Program-made: the position numbers and the translations under genes
Shown: positions 1-6,330 of the stretch, piece after piece
Layout: the number at the start of each line of letters is the position of its first letter
How positions within the stretch are numbered: the stretch's first letter is position 1
NCBI GenBank assembly: GCA_947303145.1
Contig: CAMYXB010000026.1
Location: 1 to 10,721 of the forward strand
Direction: 5' to 3'
DNA length: 10,721 bases
From: an uncultured Clostridia bacterium
GTDB lineage: Bacteria > Bacillota > Clostridia > Christensenellales > UBA1242
Notes under the pieces: generated by a model
Seen by the model: only the letters and a program-made list of their open reading frames with translations
What the model was told of the DNA's origin: nothing
Database searches by the model: none

Positions 1-72
1 TAAAACGATGCCGATGATGCTGAGTGGGTGATCTAGAAACTGACTAAGTGTCCTGCCAAGCAAATAATTCAT
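1..72 (-). CDS. 5' end of an unidentified gene (truncated by window edge)
   Basis: An ATG at 72-70 opens a frame that stays open for all 24 codons to the window edge. It is preceded by GGGAGGT five bases upstream and by a near-consensus promoter at 109-137. The N-terminus begins MNYLLGRTLSQFLDHP and turns hydrophobic from about residue 17, which would fit a membrane protein or signal anchor. Too little is present to assign a family. A membrane protein such as a site-2 protease is a guess only. That it is a real gene start is well supported by the promoter, ribosome binding site and frame together. Confidence 0.7.
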   Translation of the reverse strand, partial: MNYLLGRTLSQFLDHPLSIIGIVL

Positions 73-93
73 AACTACCTCCCAAAAAAACAA

Positions 94-141
94 CCTATTG
101 ATATGCACATTATATCAAATGTCTAGCAAAATTTCAATAGG
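94..141. promoter_or_regulatory. Imperfect inverted repeat straddling the promoter (possible operator)
   Basis: The arms CCTATTGATAT (94-104) and ATTTCAATAGG (131-141) are inverted copies matching at 10 of 11 positions, 26 bases apart. One arm covers the -35 element and the other the expected transcription start, where paired repressor sites often sit. The repeat itself is seen directly; an operator role is inference. Confidence 0.4.
109..137 (-). promoter_or_regulatory. Sigma-A promoter of the left-edge gene
   Basis: On the minus strand there is a -35 element TTGAAA (132-137), a 17-base spacer, and a perfect -10 element TATAAT (109-114). The predicted transcription start is near 102, giving a leader of about 30 bases with a good ribosome binding site. 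It lies just after the stop of the TPR gene, so the left-edge gene starts its own transcript. Confidence 0.85.
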
Positions 142-165
142 CAAAATAAATATTTTTTCTGCTCT

Positions 166-1794
166 CTATATTTCAAGATTATGTGCTTCAAGAAAAGCGT
201 AAAAATCGCCCTCTGTGAGCATAAAATGAGATAAAATGGATAGTAATGTGGTCCCTGGTTGAATGGTTCTACTTATCTCGAATGCGACAAAACTAGACAG
301 TAGCAATATCTCACTTTTTTTTATCTTTTCGCTAGGCAAATGGCGTAGAATGTCGCTAAAATCCATACTGCTATAAGGATAGGACAGCACAAAAAAGAAT
401 ATGACGTGAGATAAGACTGTGATAAGCGTATCGCTGATACCTGACACTTCTTCTAGTGGAGGAAAGATATACTTGACAATGGTGTCCTCGATAGTAAGTA
501 GTATTGTTCTCTTCCTTGACTCTCTAAAGTATGATAGAATGAGGGACTTCTTGAAATCTCTCACTACATCTCTTGAAAGTAGAACATATTTCAAAAAATT
601 TTCTACCTCACTATCGTCCAGTTTTACAAGCAGGGCAATATCCCTGACAAATACAGGTGTATGATTGTTCTCCACCACATAATAGAAGGCATCTTGATGC
701 TTACTGAAATATTCTTTCCATTCTTCTTGTGGGAGGGAGAATAGTTTTTTGGCAGTTCTCACTATCTTGGTGTGACTAGAATATGGCAAAATGGCCACTA
801 TTTCGAAAACTTCCAGCCTCCTTTTCTTGCCACACAAATCTAGATGGACATCATATATACAGCGGTGATATGGGTCGATATTCTTGATGCCAATGATTAC
901 TTCTTTGGCCTCGTCAAAATGTCCTTCTCCCATGAGAAGTTTGGCATACATGATGAGCGCACGTGGGTCGCCAGCAAAATCATCAAGATTGTTCCTAGCA
1001 AGAGACAGAGCCAGTGCTACATCTCCTGCCATACAAAGAATGTTAAGGCATAGGCCTATCTTGCTCCCACATGGCTGGTCATAGGACATTATCTGTCTCC
1101 TCAGTGGGGGTAATCTAGCGCTGTCCTTTGCATGAGCAAGACACATATATAGCAGACACATCTCTGTGATAGTGAGGTCCTGACGGTGAGATAGAAGAAA
1201 GTCCATACCCTCTTTCTCTCTATCCGAACTAATGTATGACAGAGCCACCGCCTCCCTAGAAGTTGGAGACATAACACCCTCTTCCTTGCTGGCAAGTTCT
1301 ATCACAGCATCATATTTCCCCTCAGAGAGAAGTCTCATCTGCAAGTCCTCACTCACTTCCTTAACATCTCTTATTTTCCTATCGAAGCGTGCCTGCACGT
1401 CAAGTATGCTATTTAGTCTCGCCTCTGCCTCATCTATGACGATTCTGTCGTTAGCAGTAGATGAGGCAAGGGAGAGATAGAGCTTAGCCAAGTCTCTATC
1501 GAATAAAAAAACTATCTCGCTAACTCTTATGTAAATCCTGGCCTTGTCATCATCACTTGCGGTGTCTAGTAGCAAGAAATATGTGACAAGGGCGTTGTCT
1601 ATAAACTGCAACTTATAATAACTATCCGCTAGACACATGGCGACATCAAAATATTGGCTGTCAAGATAAGGGACAGAAAGAAAGTGCCTCACCGCTCCCA
1701 TATAGTCCCCACTGTCATATAGCATCTTGCCATGGCGAGCGTAAAAAGTCTCGTCTCTTATAAATGCCAAAACATTGCCCTTGTCTCGCTTCAC
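166..1794 (-). CDS. TPR-like helical repeat protein of unknown function
   Basis: This encodes 542 residues, apparently all alpha-helical. The start is GTG at 1794-1792, supported by AAGGAG seven bases upstream. Helix pairs of TPR character are visible near residues 17-45 (FYARHGKMLYDSGDYMGA), 46-79, 148-206 and 246-310 (PRALIMYAKLLMGEGHFDEA). The C-terminal 230 residues are helical with a hydrophobic stretch near residue 460 (LITVLSHVIFFFVLSY) that looks more like a buried helix than a clear membrane anchor. No signal peptide or catalytic motif is apparent. It follows the dnaG-rpoD transcript but is separated from it by a terminator and an A-tract-rich spacer, so it is probably transcribed on its own. 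TPR folds usually mediate protein-protein contacts; no partner can be named. I do not recognise the family; it may be restricted to this lineage. Confidence 0.85.
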   Translation of the reverse strand: MKRDKGNVLAFIRDETFYARHGKMLYDSGDYMGAVRHFLSVPYLDSQYFDVAMCLADSYYKLQFIDNALVTYFLLLDTASDDDKARIYIRVSEIVFLFDRDLAKLYLSLASSTANDRIVIDEAEARLNSILDVQARFDRKIRDVKEVSEDLQMRLLSEGKYDAVIELASKEEGVMSPTSREAVALSYISSDREKEGMDFLLSHRQDLTITEMCLLYMCLAHAKDSARLPPLRRQIMSYDQPCGSKIGLCLNILCMAGDVALALSLARNNLDDFAGDPRALIMYAKLLMGEGHFDEAKEVIIGIKNIDPYHRCIYDVHLDLCGKKRRLEVFEIVAILPYSSHTKIVRTAKKLFSLPQEEWKEYFSKHQDAFYYVVENNHTPVFVRDIALLVKLDDSEVENFLKYVLLSRDVVRDFKKSLILSYFRESRKRTILLTIEDTIVKYIFPPLEEVSGISDTLITVLSHVIFFFVLSYPYSSMDFSDILRHLPSEKIKKSEILLLSSFVAFEISRTIQPGTTLLSILSHFMLTEGDFYAFLEAHNLEI

Positions 1795-1833
1795 AAAATT
1801 TCTCCTTGGTAAAATTTATTCAATAAAATGACG

Positions 1834-1944
1834 AAAAACAACAAAAATTGTTAAAAAACTATTAAAAAATATTTTGATAAAAATACTAAAAAATGATAAA
1901 AAATCAAAAAAAATAACTAAAAATTGATAAAAACATGAAAAAAA
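1834..1944. other. Phased A-tract region, predicted curved DNA
   Basis: Eleven runs of five to eight A lie on the plus strand, centred near 1836, 1845, 1855, 1866, 1881, 1890, 1900, 1909, 1921, 1931 and 1941. The mean spacing is 10.5 bases, the helical repeat of B-DNA. Phased A-tracts of this kind bend DNA strongly (established biophysics). The block lies directly upstream of the TPR gene and merges at its right end with the T-tract of the preceding terminator. I see no convincing -35/-10 pair here; TTAACA on the minus strand near 1851 is a weak -35 candidate with a poor -10. Confidence 0.7.
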
Positions 1945-1971
1945 TCCTCAAAATTTAACATTTTTGAGGAT
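1938..1971 (-). terminator. Rho-independent terminator of the dnaG-rpoD-trmK-zinc-ribbon transcript
   Basis: A perfect 10-base-pair stem (ATCCTCAAAA at 1944-1953 against TTTTGAGGAT at 1962-1971) closes an 8-base loop. On the minus strand it is followed by seven T (1938-1944). It begins about eight bases after the zinc-ribbon stop codon. Confidence 0.92.
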
Positions 1972-1979
1972 AATGCATG

Positions 1980-2666
1980 CTAGTCATATATAAATCTGCC
2001 ACACTGCTCACACTCAATATATCCATTGGAGTGGACCTTATTAAGTAAGGCTGAGGACAGCCCCATGGCACAGCCACCGCAAGCGTTGTTCCTTAGTGGC
2101 ACGAACACTGGCCACACATTGCTCTGCCTGAGTCTCTTATAATGAGCAAGGAATTTGGAATCTAGAGATTTCTCCATGCTCAAAAGTTCTCCCCTCACTT
2201 TCTCTATCTGTGGGAGAAGGGTCCCCTCTATAGATGACGACTTCTCCTTGCACATTCTATATTTTTCCTTATTGGTCACTATGCTAGTCTTGCAATAATC
2301 GAAGTTTTTGAGAATATTGGAGATGCTTTCCGCACGTGAGGAGAGCACTCTCTCCATGCTGGAGAGTTCTCCCACCAAAGCATTGAGAGAGGAGATCTGT
2401 GACTGCAAGGTCTCGACTGAAATATCCTTATTCTTATTCATAGATTGAAGAAGGTCTTTCTTCTTCTCATATTCTCCACTCAATTTTTCAAATTCTCTAG
2501 TCGCCTTCTCTGCCTCGTTGTCCAGTTCTATAAGTTTGGACTGCAAGTTCCTGATAACTGTAGATAGTTTTGCGATATTCTGTCTACTCGGGTCACCCAT
2601 GAGTTGACGCTCAAGTTTCAATAATTGTGAATCAAGACTCTGATATTCTAAAAATTTTTCAAACAT
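1980..2666 (-). CDS. Coiled-coil protein with C-terminal C4 zinc ribbon (COG1579 type)
   Basis: This 228-residue protein has a long predicted coiled coil over about residues 10-170, rich in Glu, Lys, Leu and Ser. It ends in a zinc ribbon with ligands Cys196, Cys199 (CGGC), Cys219 and Cys222 (CEQC). This matches the COG1579 / C4-type zinc ribbon family, whose molecular role is poorly defined; nucleic-acid or nucleoprotein binding is usually suspected. The ATG start at 2666-2664 follows AGGAGG by five to six bases and overlaps the trmK stop by 8 nt, suggesting translational coupling. In many Clostridia this family sits after trmK and nif3; here nif3 is missing. It is the last gene before a strong terminator. 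The family call is firm; function is not known. Confidence 0.9.
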   Translation of the reverse strand: MFEKFLEYQSLDSQLLKLERQLMGDPSRQNIAKLSTVIRNLQSKLIELDNEAEKATREFEKLSGEYEKKKDLLQSMNKNKDISVETLQSQISSLNALVGELSSMERVLSSRAESISNILKNFDYCKTSIVTNKEKYRMCKEKSSSIEGTLLPQIEKVRGELLSMEKSLDSKFLAHYKRLRQSNVWPVFVPLRNNACGGCAMGLSSALLNKVHSNGYIECEQCGRFIYD

Positions 2667-3318
2667 ACTTTCCTCCTAAAATATTTTGCAAAATGTGATA
2701 AATTTCTATATTTTTTGCATTTTTTTCATCAAATTTCACGATTTTTTCATATCTATGTAGCAAAAAACTCACATAGTCTGCAAAGTCGTCTGGCATGGTC
2801 CTTATATTTTCTTCGCCAAAATATAGATAGGGCTTGTCAATATTTTGCACCACATCACAGTGTTTGACTAATAGAAGATTATAGAACATTTTGCCCTCTT
2901 TGACAATCTTATTTAGCAATATTTCATATTTATTGGCATTGAGATAGTCTATAAGCAGGAAAATATTGCTTTGTGCTCCGAGTAGATAGTAATCAAATTC
3001 CACTTTGGCACGAGACAATATTCTCTTAATCTCCTCTCCACCCATACCTGTAATGACTGCAGTAATGGGGCGATAATTAGACAGCATATCGGGGCTAAAC
3101 ACCTCCAGCCCGTCACCTAAAGCAAAAGTGACGGAAGAAGAGTGATAGAGTAGATTATCTCTGGCTTTGTCAAGACACTTGGGGCTAATATCGGTGACAA
3201 AAGCGTGCTTTATCCTGTTTTTCTCCAAAAGCGTCCTCGGCACGAAGCCATGGTCACTGCCTATGTCAGCGATATATAATGTGGGCACCATGTCACAAAT
3301 AGTGTCTAATCTAGTCAA
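2659..3318 (-). CDS. trmK: tRNA (adenine(22)-N1)-methyltransferase TrmK
   Basis: A 219-residue SAM-dependent methyltransferase that makes m1A at position 22 of tRNAs in Gram-positive bacteria. The SAM-binding motif I is ADIGSDHG (residues 17-24). The acidic end of strand 2 is TDIS (42-45), and the family signature GMGG is at residues 91-94 in AVITGMGGEEI. The N-terminus RLDTICDMVP fits the family's usual RL..I...VP opening. The start is TTG at 3318-3316, with GGAGGG (3324-3329) five bases upstream; an internal ATG at codon 10 would cut into the conserved N-terminus. It overlaps the rpoD stop by 8 nt and the next gene's start by 8 nt. Position after dnaG-rpoD is the classical one for this gene. 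The C-terminal third is helical, as in the family. Confidence 0.93.
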   Translation of the reverse strand: MTRLDTICDMVPTLYIADIGSDHGFVPRTLLEKNRIKHAFVTDISPKCLDKARDNLLYHSSSVTFALGDGLEVFSPDMLSNYRPITAVITGMGGEEIKRILSRAKVEFDYYLLGAQSNIFLLIDYLNANKYEILLNKIVKEGKMFYNLLLVKHCDVVQNIDKPYLYFGEENIRTMPDDFADYVSFLLHRYEKIVKFDEKNAKNIEIYHILQNILGGKYV

Positions 3319-4372
3319 CGAATCCCTCCAATTTCTTACTGCGATTGGGGTGGCGCAGTTTCCTCAGCGCCTTGGCCTCAATCTGTCTAATACGCTCCCT
3401 TGTCACATCGAACTCCTTGCCCACTTCCTCCAGTGTCCTCGCATGAGAGTCATCTAGTCCATATCTCAATCTAATGACCTTCTGCTCTCTAGGTGTCAAT
3501 GTGTCTATAGCGGAGAAGAGCGATTCCTTGAGCATGGTGTGAGAAGCGTTCTCGATGGGTGATTTGATGGTGTCGTCCTCCACGAAGTCACTTATCTGGC
3601 TATCCTCTTCCTCACCTACTGGCTTCTCAAGAGACAGGGGCTCTTGACCTATCTTCTGTATCTCACACACTCTCGCCTCAGTCAGTCCCATTCTCTGAGC
3701 CAACTCCTCTGTAGTGGGCTCTCTGCCCAGTTCCTGCAGGAGTTGTCTATTGACACGATGTAGTTTGTTGAGAGTCTCGACCATGTGAACTGGGATTCTA
3801 ATGGTCCTCGCTTGGTCTGCTATGGCACGAGTGATGGACTGCTTAATCCACCATGTAGCATAAGTGGAAAATCTAAATCCCTTGGTGTAGTCGAACTTCT
3901 CCACCGCCTTGAGTAGTCCTAGATTGCCCTCTTGGATAAGGTCAAGAAAAGCCATGCTCGACCTCATCGCCCATTTTTTAGCAATACTGACCACGAGTCT
4001 CAAGTTGGCCTCAGTGAGTTTCTTTCTGGCAATGGGGTCTCCATCTTGTATGCGCCTAGCATATTCCACCTCTTCCTCACTGCTAAGTAGTGGCACTCTG
4101 CCGATATCTTTCAGATACATCTTAACGGGATCATCGAGGGATATTTTGCTAAACAAATCACTGAAGTCCTCGTCATCTTCCAGATTGTCCTCAGGCTTCT
4201 CTATCTTAATTCCTCGCTCTGTAAGATATGATGTGACTTCTTCCAGTTCTTTGGCACTGGTGTCATATTTTAGAAATCTCAGAAAAACTTCTTCTTCTGA
4301 GAGGTTGTTGTTGTGTTTCTTGGCAATATCGAGGAGTTTCTCTACCTCTGCCTCATACATCTCATTATACAT
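3311..4372 (-). CDS. rpoD: Primary RNA polymerase sigma factor (RpoD/SigA)
   Basis: This is the 353-residue housekeeping sigma-70 factor that directs RNA polymerase to -35/-10 promoters. A short acidic N-terminus (residues 60-70) replaces the long region 1.1 of proteobacteria. Region 1.2 begins at DDPVKMYLKDIGRVPLLS (80-97). Region 2 holds NLRLVVSIAKK, FLDLIQEGN (142-150) and the -10 reading segment FRFSTYATWWIKQSITRAI (166-184). Region 3 follows from IRIPVHMVETLNKL, and region 4.2 is the helix-turn-helix EEVGKEFDVTRERIRQIEAK. Between regions 2.1 and 2.2 the usual NRG/GRG loop is replaced by WAMRSSM with one extra residue. ATG at 4372 directly follows the dnaG stop TAG; AAAGGAG lies about 11 bases upstream, so Met5 is a possible alternative start. 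It is second in the dnaG-rpoD-trmK operon. Confidence 0.97.
   Translation of the reverse strand: MYNEMYEAEVEKLLDIAKKHNNNLSEEEVFLRFLKYDTSAKELEEVTSYLTERGIKIEKPEDNLEDDEDFSDLFSKISLDDPVKMYLKDIGRVPLLSSEEEVEYARRIQDGDPIARKKLTEANLRLVVSIAKKWAMRSSMAFLDLIQEGNLGLLKAVEKFDYTKGFRFSTYATWWIKQSITRAIADQARTIRIPVHMVETLNKLHRVNRQLLQELGREPTTEELAQRMGLTEARVCEIQKIGQEPLSLEKPVGEEEDSQISDFVEDDTIKSPIENASHTMLKESLFSAIDTLTPREQKVIRLRYGLDDSHARTLEEVGKEFDVTRERIRQIEAKALRKLRHPNRSKKLEGFVD
3324..3329 (-). promoter_or_regulatory. Ribosome binding site fixing the TTG start of trmK
   Basis: GGAGGG on the minus strand lies inside the end of rpoD, five bases before the TTG codon at 3318-3316. No ATG lies at a usable distance, so this site decides the start. 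Confidence 0.8.
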
Positions 4373-6151
4373 CTAGTCATTATCTCCTTTCTTTAGTTCT
4401 TTGGCTATATCGCCCAGCCTTTTGGCTATAAGTCTGCGCTTGTCCATATCCCGCTCCTGTCGAAACGAGGCGAGAAGTTCGTCCTGCTCTAAAGCAAGTC
4501 TGCTCCTATCCATTCTGTCTATGCACTGGGCAAAATATAGTCTTTCATCATCAATATTGTCGAAATTGAGGGAGATAATATCCTTCAATCTTTCGTCATT
4601 ATTTATATCGAAGTAATCATATAATGTGCTTATTGTGCATGTTTTGCCATTCTTGTGGCATTGACGCAAAAAGTCAAACAATCTCTGATAACCACTATTC
4701 TTAAAGGTCATGTCACCATCTAATAAATACATAGCATAATCTCTCTTAAAGCATAGGGCTGACAGCACGAATCGAGTGGCCCTCTCAAGGCTATCTGGAG
4801 AAGAAGACAGCGTCTCTTGCTCCACATTTTTGGCACTTGTGGGGGAGACATCTCTTCTCATATCTCGCCTGAGTATATCTATGCTGACATGGCAAATATC
4901 AGACACAGTGCGAAGATATATATCCTGCTCGGCACTGGTGGGCAATTTTGACACAATAGGCAGTGCCTCTTTAATAAACTGCGACTTTCCATAACTGTCA
5001 CTTAAATCATATCTATCTTTTATGACATTTATCTCATATTCTATGGCGTCCATCGTGTCTTTTAGTGCAGATTGCAGGCCTTTCTGCCCATATTTATCTA
5101 AGAATTCGTCTGGGTCGAGGTTGTCCTTTAGATGCACCACTCTCACCTCAAGCCCCACCTCTCTTAACACATTTATAGCCTTATAAGTGGCCTTTTGCCC
5201 AGCGCTATCTCCGTCAAGACAAAGTATCACTCTGTCGACATATCTCTTGAGAATAAGAGCGTGAGAGGACGTTATGGCTGTGCCAAGGCAAGCCACAGCA
5301 TTCTTTATGCCTGCACGATACATGGCTATGACATCAATGGTTCCCTCTAGGATATACACCTCTTTTATGTCTTCCGTCTTTTTGAGTTCCTTGATGGTGT
5401 TGATATTGTAGATAGTTTTGCTTTTGTCAAAGACTATGGTCTGGGTGGAATTGCGATATTTGGCTTGTTTTGCATCTTTTTCTAGTATCCTAGCAGTGAA
5501 GCCAATTGTGTCACCAAAACTATTGATAATGGGGAAAGTCATTCTGCCAGCAAATACGTCATACAAATTCCCATATTGAGACATCTCGACAAGCCCTGCA
5601 TCCTTCAAAACTTGTTTGGCTACTCCCTTTTTCTCAAAAAATGATAAGAGACTATTATAATCCTTGCTATAGCCTATCTTAAAGTGACTTAAAACATCAT
5701 CTGTGAAGTGACGGGAGGTGGCATAATCTCGAGCCACTTTCCCCTCATCAGATTTGAGGCTGTCCTCATAGAACTGCGTGGCGGAGTTGAGGGCATGGAG
5801 GACTTTCTCCTTTTGTCTGAGTTTCTGCATCTCCTTCTCACTATCCACTCCTGTGGGAAGCGTGAGGCCAGCCTCCTCAGCCAGCAATTTGACGGCTTCC
5901 ATGAAAGTCAATCTGTCGAACTTCTGCACGAAAGATATGACATCTCCTCCCTCGCCACAGCCATAACAGTGATATACCTGTTCCTCCTCGCTGACAGCGA
6001 AAGAAGGAGTCTTCTCAAAGTGAAAAGGACAGCATGCCCAGAAATACCTCCCTCTCTTTTGCAAAGTGATTGAGCGAGATATGACAGAAACTATGTTGCT
6101 TCGAGATTTGACTTCTTCTATAAATTCTGTAGGAAAGCCAAAATTGTTCAA
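4373..6151 (-). CDS. dnaG: DNA primase DnaG
   Basis: Primase makes RNA primers for the lagging strand at the replication fork, acting with the replicative helicase. The chosen start is TTG at 6151-6149, giving 592 residues. GAGGAG lies six bases upstream, and the sequence then runs into the usual N-terminus FPTEFIEEVKSRSNIVSVI. The longer open frame back to 6244 adds 31 lysine- and phenylalanine-rich residues that the family lacks. The CHC2 zinc site is Cys41, His44, Cys62, Cys65 (CPFH and CYGC). The RNA polymerase core has FAGRMTFPI. The TOPRIM metal residues are Glu269 and Asp273 (EGTIDV, normally EGYMDV) and Asp313/Asp315 (LDGDSAG). The C-terminal helicase-interaction region is diverged, as is common. 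It is first in its operon, and its stop TAG abuts the rpoD ATG in the same frame. Confidence 0.95.
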   Translation of the reverse strand: MNNFGFPTEFIEEVKSRSNIVSVISRSITLQKRGRYFWACCPFHFEKTPSFAVSEEEQVYHCYGCGEGGDVISFVQKFDRLTFMEAVKLLAEEAGLTLPTGVDSEKEMQKLRQKEKVLHALNSATQFYEDSLKSDEGKVARDYATSRHFTDDVLSHFKIGYSKDYNSLLSFFEKKGVAKQVLKDAGLVEMSQYGNLYDVFAGRMTFPIINSFGDTIGFTARILEKDAKQAKYRNSTQTIVFDKSKTIYNINTIKELKKTEDIKEVYILEGTIDVIAMYRAGIKNAVACLGTAITSSHALILKRYVDRVILCLDGDSAGQKATYKAINVLREVGLEVRVVHLKDNLDPDEFLDKYGQKGLQSALKDTMDAIEYEINVIKDRYDLSDSYGKSQFIKEALPIVSKLPTSAEQDIYLRTVSDICHVSIDILRRDMRRDVSPTSAKNVEQETLSSSPDSLERATRFVLSALCFKRDYAMYLLDGDMTFKNSGYQRLFDFLRQCHKNGKTCTISTLYDYFDINNDERLKDIISLNFDNIDDERLYFAQCIDRMDRSRLALEQDELLASFRQERDMDKRRLIAKRLGDIAKELKKGDND

Positions 6152-6157
6152 CCTATA

Positions 6158-6163
6158 CTCCTC
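6158..6163 (-). promoter_or_regulatory. Ribosome binding site fixing the TTG start of dnaG
   Basis: GAGGAG on the minus strand is six bases before TTG 6151-6149. No comparable site precedes the longer frame beginning at 6244. This places the start where DnaG families usually begin. Confidence 0.8.
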
Positions 6164-6179
6164 TGTAAAAAAAATATCT

Positions 6180-6207
6180 ACTTTATATATACTAAAAAAA
6201 TTGACAA
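6180..6207 (-). promoter_or_regulatory. Candidate promoter of the dnaG operon (weak)
   Basis: The -35 candidate TTGTCA (6202-6207, five of six consensus bases) is followed after 16 bases by TAAAGT (6180-6185). The TATATAAAG stretch offers alternative -10 elements at less favourable spacing. A terminator lies just upstream at 6284-6309, so some promoter must lie between there and 6151, but the A/T runs make the exact site uncertain. Confidence 0.35.
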
Positions 6208-6283
6208 ATTCCTCTTTTTTATTCAAAAAATATTTTTTTATCACTTTTTTTCAATTTTATTTGATTTTTTAACCAAAAAAAGC

Positions 6284-6309
6284 AAAAAAAGCAAAGAAAA
6301 TATCTTTGC
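6284..6309 (-). terminator. Rho-independent terminator after fakA
   Basis: The stem GCAAAGA (6303-6309 on the minus strand) pairs with TCTTTGC (6291-6297) around a 5-base loop. Seven T follow (6284-6290), then a second T-run after GC. It begins about 20 bases after the fakA stop and separates asp23-fakA from the dnaG operon. Confidence 0.88.
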
Positions 6310-6330
6310 CAATTATTGACTGTGAATAAA

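Noticed and set aside
4361..4369. A perfect TATAAT at the start of rpoD, as an internal promoter.
   Set aside because: No -35 element is found about 17 bases upstream; the hexamer arises from the codons for Tyr-Asn after the start.
5708..6073. A plus-strand frame of 121 codons opposite dnaG.
   Set aside because: It is a shadow of the conserved zinc-binding region of primase on the other strand.
6152..6244. A 31-residue N-terminal extension of DnaG.
   Set aside because: The residues are biased by the AT-rich leader, have no family counterpart, and lie upstream of a strong ribosome binding site with TTG.
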